Source: Oasisia sp. SBJ-2009 (taxonomy: Eukaryota; Annelida; Polychaeta; Sabellida; Siboglinidae). From it: DNA of 64,000 nucleotides. Under the pieces are notes generated by a model. It was given only the letters and a program-made list of their open reading frames with translations, was not told the origin of the DNA and did no database searches. Of this stretch, positions 62,201 through 64,000 are shown piece by piece. The position numbers were made by a program, and so were the translations under genes. The DNA lies in the NCBI GenBank assembly GCA_964017155.1, contig OZ024862.1, positions 498,501-562,500 on the forward strand. The letters run 5' to 3'. The stretch's first letter is position 1. Each line of letters opens with the position of its first letter.

Positions 62201-64000
62201 ATCAAGTATCAAATGTTGGCAAAAATACTGATATAATAGCAACATTGAGGTGGGTCCGACTTGTACTTAAGTGCCAAATAGTGAAATACTGAAAACAATT
62301 GAGAGTATACGTGCTTTTATGAGAGAGTGCGCGTGAAGGTACGCGCCCGCAAGTGTTGGCACTTATGTACAAGTCGGGCCCACCTCAATTTTGGTATTAT
62401 AACTGTATCTTTTCCAACATTTGATACTTGATTTTGTTAATTCAATCAATTATAATCATCTTGCGCATATTAATGTTTTATATACAGCGCGTCTTAGCAG
62501 ACTTGTGAGGTCGAAAAGACAGCGTGGTCGGCATAAACAAACTGTTTATCGCTCATTTCATATGCACAGCGCAGTAACATGCACCGCTGCGCTTGCGACT
62601 GGCACAAATCGCGCTGTCTTTTCGACCTCAAAAGTTTGCCAAGACGCGCTGTTTATAAAACATAAATACGCGCAAGATGATTATAATTGAATGAATTAAT
62701 TTAATCAAGTATCAAATGTTGGCAAAAATACTGATATAATAGCAACATTGAGGTGGGTCCGACTTGTACTTAAGTGCCAAATAGTGAAATAGTGACCGCT
62801 GCGCTTGCGACTGGCACAAATCGCGCTGTCTTTTCGACCTCAAAAGTTTGCCAAGACGCGCTGTTTATAAAACATAAATACGCGCAAGATGATTATAATT
62901 GAATGAATTAATTTAATCAAGTATCAAATGTTGGCAAAAATACTGATATAATAGCAACATTGAGGTGGGTCCGACTTGTACATAAGTGCCAAATAGTGAA
63001 ATACTAAAAACAAATTGAGAGTATACGTGCTTTTATGAGAGAGTGCGCGTTAAGGTACGCGCCCGCAAGTGTAGGCATTTATGTACAAGTCGGGCCCACC
63101 TCAATGTTGGTATTATAACTGTATCTTTGCCAACATTTGATACTTGATTTTTTAATTCTATCAATTATATTCATCTTGCGCATGTTTATGTTTTATATAC
63201 AGCGCGTCTTAGCAGACTTTTGAGGTCGAAAAGACAGCGTGGTCGGCATAAACAAACTTTTTATCGCCCATTTCATATGCACAGCCCAGTAACATGCACC
63301 GCTGCGCTTGCGACTGGCACAAATCGCGCTGTCTTTTCGACCTCAAAAGTTTGCCAAGACGCGCTGTTTATAAAACATAAATACGCGCAAGATGATTATA
63401 ATTGAATGAATTAATTTAATCAAGTATCAAATGTTGGCAAAAATACTGATATAATAGCAACATTGAGGTGGGTCCGACTTGTACATAAGTGCCAAATAGT
63501 GAAATAGTGACCGCTGCGCTTCCGACTGGCACAAATCGCGCTGTCTTTTCGACCTCAAAAGTTTGCCAAGACGCGCTGTTTATAAAACATAAATACGCGC
63601 AAGATGATTATAATTGAATGAATTAATTTAATCAAGTATCAAATGTTGGCAAAAATACTGATATAATAGCAACATTGAGGTGGGTCCGACTTGTACATAA
63701 GTGCCAAATAGTGAAATACTAAAAACAAATTGAGAGTATACGTGCTTTTATGAGAGAGTGCGCGTGAAGGTACGCGCCCGCAAGTGTAGGCATTTATGTA
63801 CAAGTCGGGCCCACCTCAATGTTGGTATTATAACTGTATCTTTGCCAACATTTGATACTTGATTTTGTTAATTCTATCAATTATATTCATCTTGCGCATA
63901 TTTATGTCTTATATACAGCGCGTCTTAGCAGACTTGTGAGGTCGATAAGACAGCGTGGTCGGCATAAACAAACTGTTTATCGCTCATTTCATATGCACAG
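59268..64000 (+). repeat. 3.87-kb repeat with second copy begun at the right edge
   Basis: Anchors: 59268 F, 59984 B, 60487 A, 61203 B', 61706 B, 62421 A, 63137 F, 63852 B (cut by the window end in its spacer). Short units start at 59639, 60858, 62077, 62792 and 63507. The F units at 59268 and 63137 share aaactttttatcg, found nowhere else, and each is followed by a cttccgact short unit and then B. Spacing is 3869 bp for F and 3868 bp for the following B. The F at 63137 lost one base in cttgattttttaatt. The array continues past the right edge. Confidence 0.87.

Larger units (their letters stand above)
1..64000. repeat. Tandem satellite array filling the window; 503-504 bp unit plus 212-213 bp short unit
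   Basis: The same sequence recurs head to tail from the first base to the last, with no inverted unit, no foreign insertion and no flanking unique DNA. Using the TTG in the motif ttgatacttga as anchor, unit starts fall at 349, 1065, 1568, 2071, 2574, 3077, 3581 and so on to 63852, about 109 in all. Intervals are 502-505 bp, or 715-717 bp where a short unit is included (721 once, with a 5-bp insertion). Types are named by visible variants: A has atattaatg with cttgtgaggtcg; Ag adds ttaattgaatc; B has gtcgataag; B' has gctcatctcat; C has gtcgaagag; D has gcgtatattt and catacacaaac; E has attatactc and ggcaaaaac; F has gcgcatgttt or gcgcgtgttt; G has cagttcatatg and acatacacc. No gene sits anywhere in the array. 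Confidence 0.98.

Noticed and set aside
1..64000. CRISPR array
   Set aside because: The period is ~503 bp and the whole unit repeats; there are no short repeats separated by unique spacers and no cas genes.
1..64000. Hammerhead-type self-cleaving ribozyme in the satellite, as in some animal satellites
   Set aside because: I looked on both strands for the conserved CUGANGA core paired with a downstream GAAA. GAAA occurs (gtgaaata) but the CUGANGA core does not; ctgatataatag and the reverse of acatcagtg do not match it.
1..64000. CENP-B box
   Set aside because: No match to the core positions of the CENP-B box; the ttcg in cttttcgacctc lacks the remaining conserved bases.

Overview
The whole 64 kb window is one uninterrupted tandem satellite array. 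I see no protein-coding gene, rRNA, tRNA, CRISPR array or transposase gene, and no single-copy sequence at either edge. The content points to a eukaryotic nuclear genome (centromeric, pericentromeric, subtelomeric or other heterochromatin) assembled from long reads. I cannot name the organism. The units are AT-rich but keep many CpG dinucleotides, which would fit a genome with little DNA methylation, such as many invertebrates; that is weak inference.

The basic unit is 503-504 bp. About 109 unit starts fall in the window; the last one is cut by the window edge. Each unit is mostly one long imperfect palindrome: a 167-nt left arm, an 82-nt loop and a 167-nt right arm, followed by an ~87-nt spacer. 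In the unit I aligned by hand the arms match without gaps at about 88% (20 mismatches in 167). A second unit type of 212-213 bp occurs 44 times. It is the same unit with ~290 bp removed: the right arm, most of the loop and most of the spacer. It always carries the same junction, so it arose once. It never occurs twice in a row and is absent from 8.9-15.5 kb.

Diagnostic point variants define unit types, named here A, Ag, B, B', C, D, E, F and G. These combine into higher-order repeats (HORs). Layout: 1-5516, mixed units including two C-D dimers (1006 bp). 5517-9677, a 2439-bp HOR. 9678-15221, a compositionally distinct G block with a 1512-bp three-unit HOR and no short units. 15222-20095, mixed E/F/Ag units. 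20096-22533, two 1219-bp B-A-short repeats. 22534-33084, two copies of a 5.9-kb block, the second shorter by one 1219-bp dimer. 31866-39179, two 3657-bp copies. 39180-44055, an expanded relative of these. 44056-59267, a 2438-bp HOR nested in a possible 6095-bp super-repeat. 59268-64000, a 3.87-kb repeat beginning its second copy.

Length changes between blocks are whole-unit multiples (503, 716, 1006, 1219), and several units are in-register hybrids. Both fit repeated unequal exchange or gene conversion. An 89-codon open frame recurs in most units, but it begins at TTG, is broken by several independent mutations and shows no sign of protein constraint, so I do not annotate it as a gene. The most notable point is a satellite whose monomer is itself a ~416-nt hairpin; any read-through RNA from either strand could fold into long near-perfect double-stranded stems.
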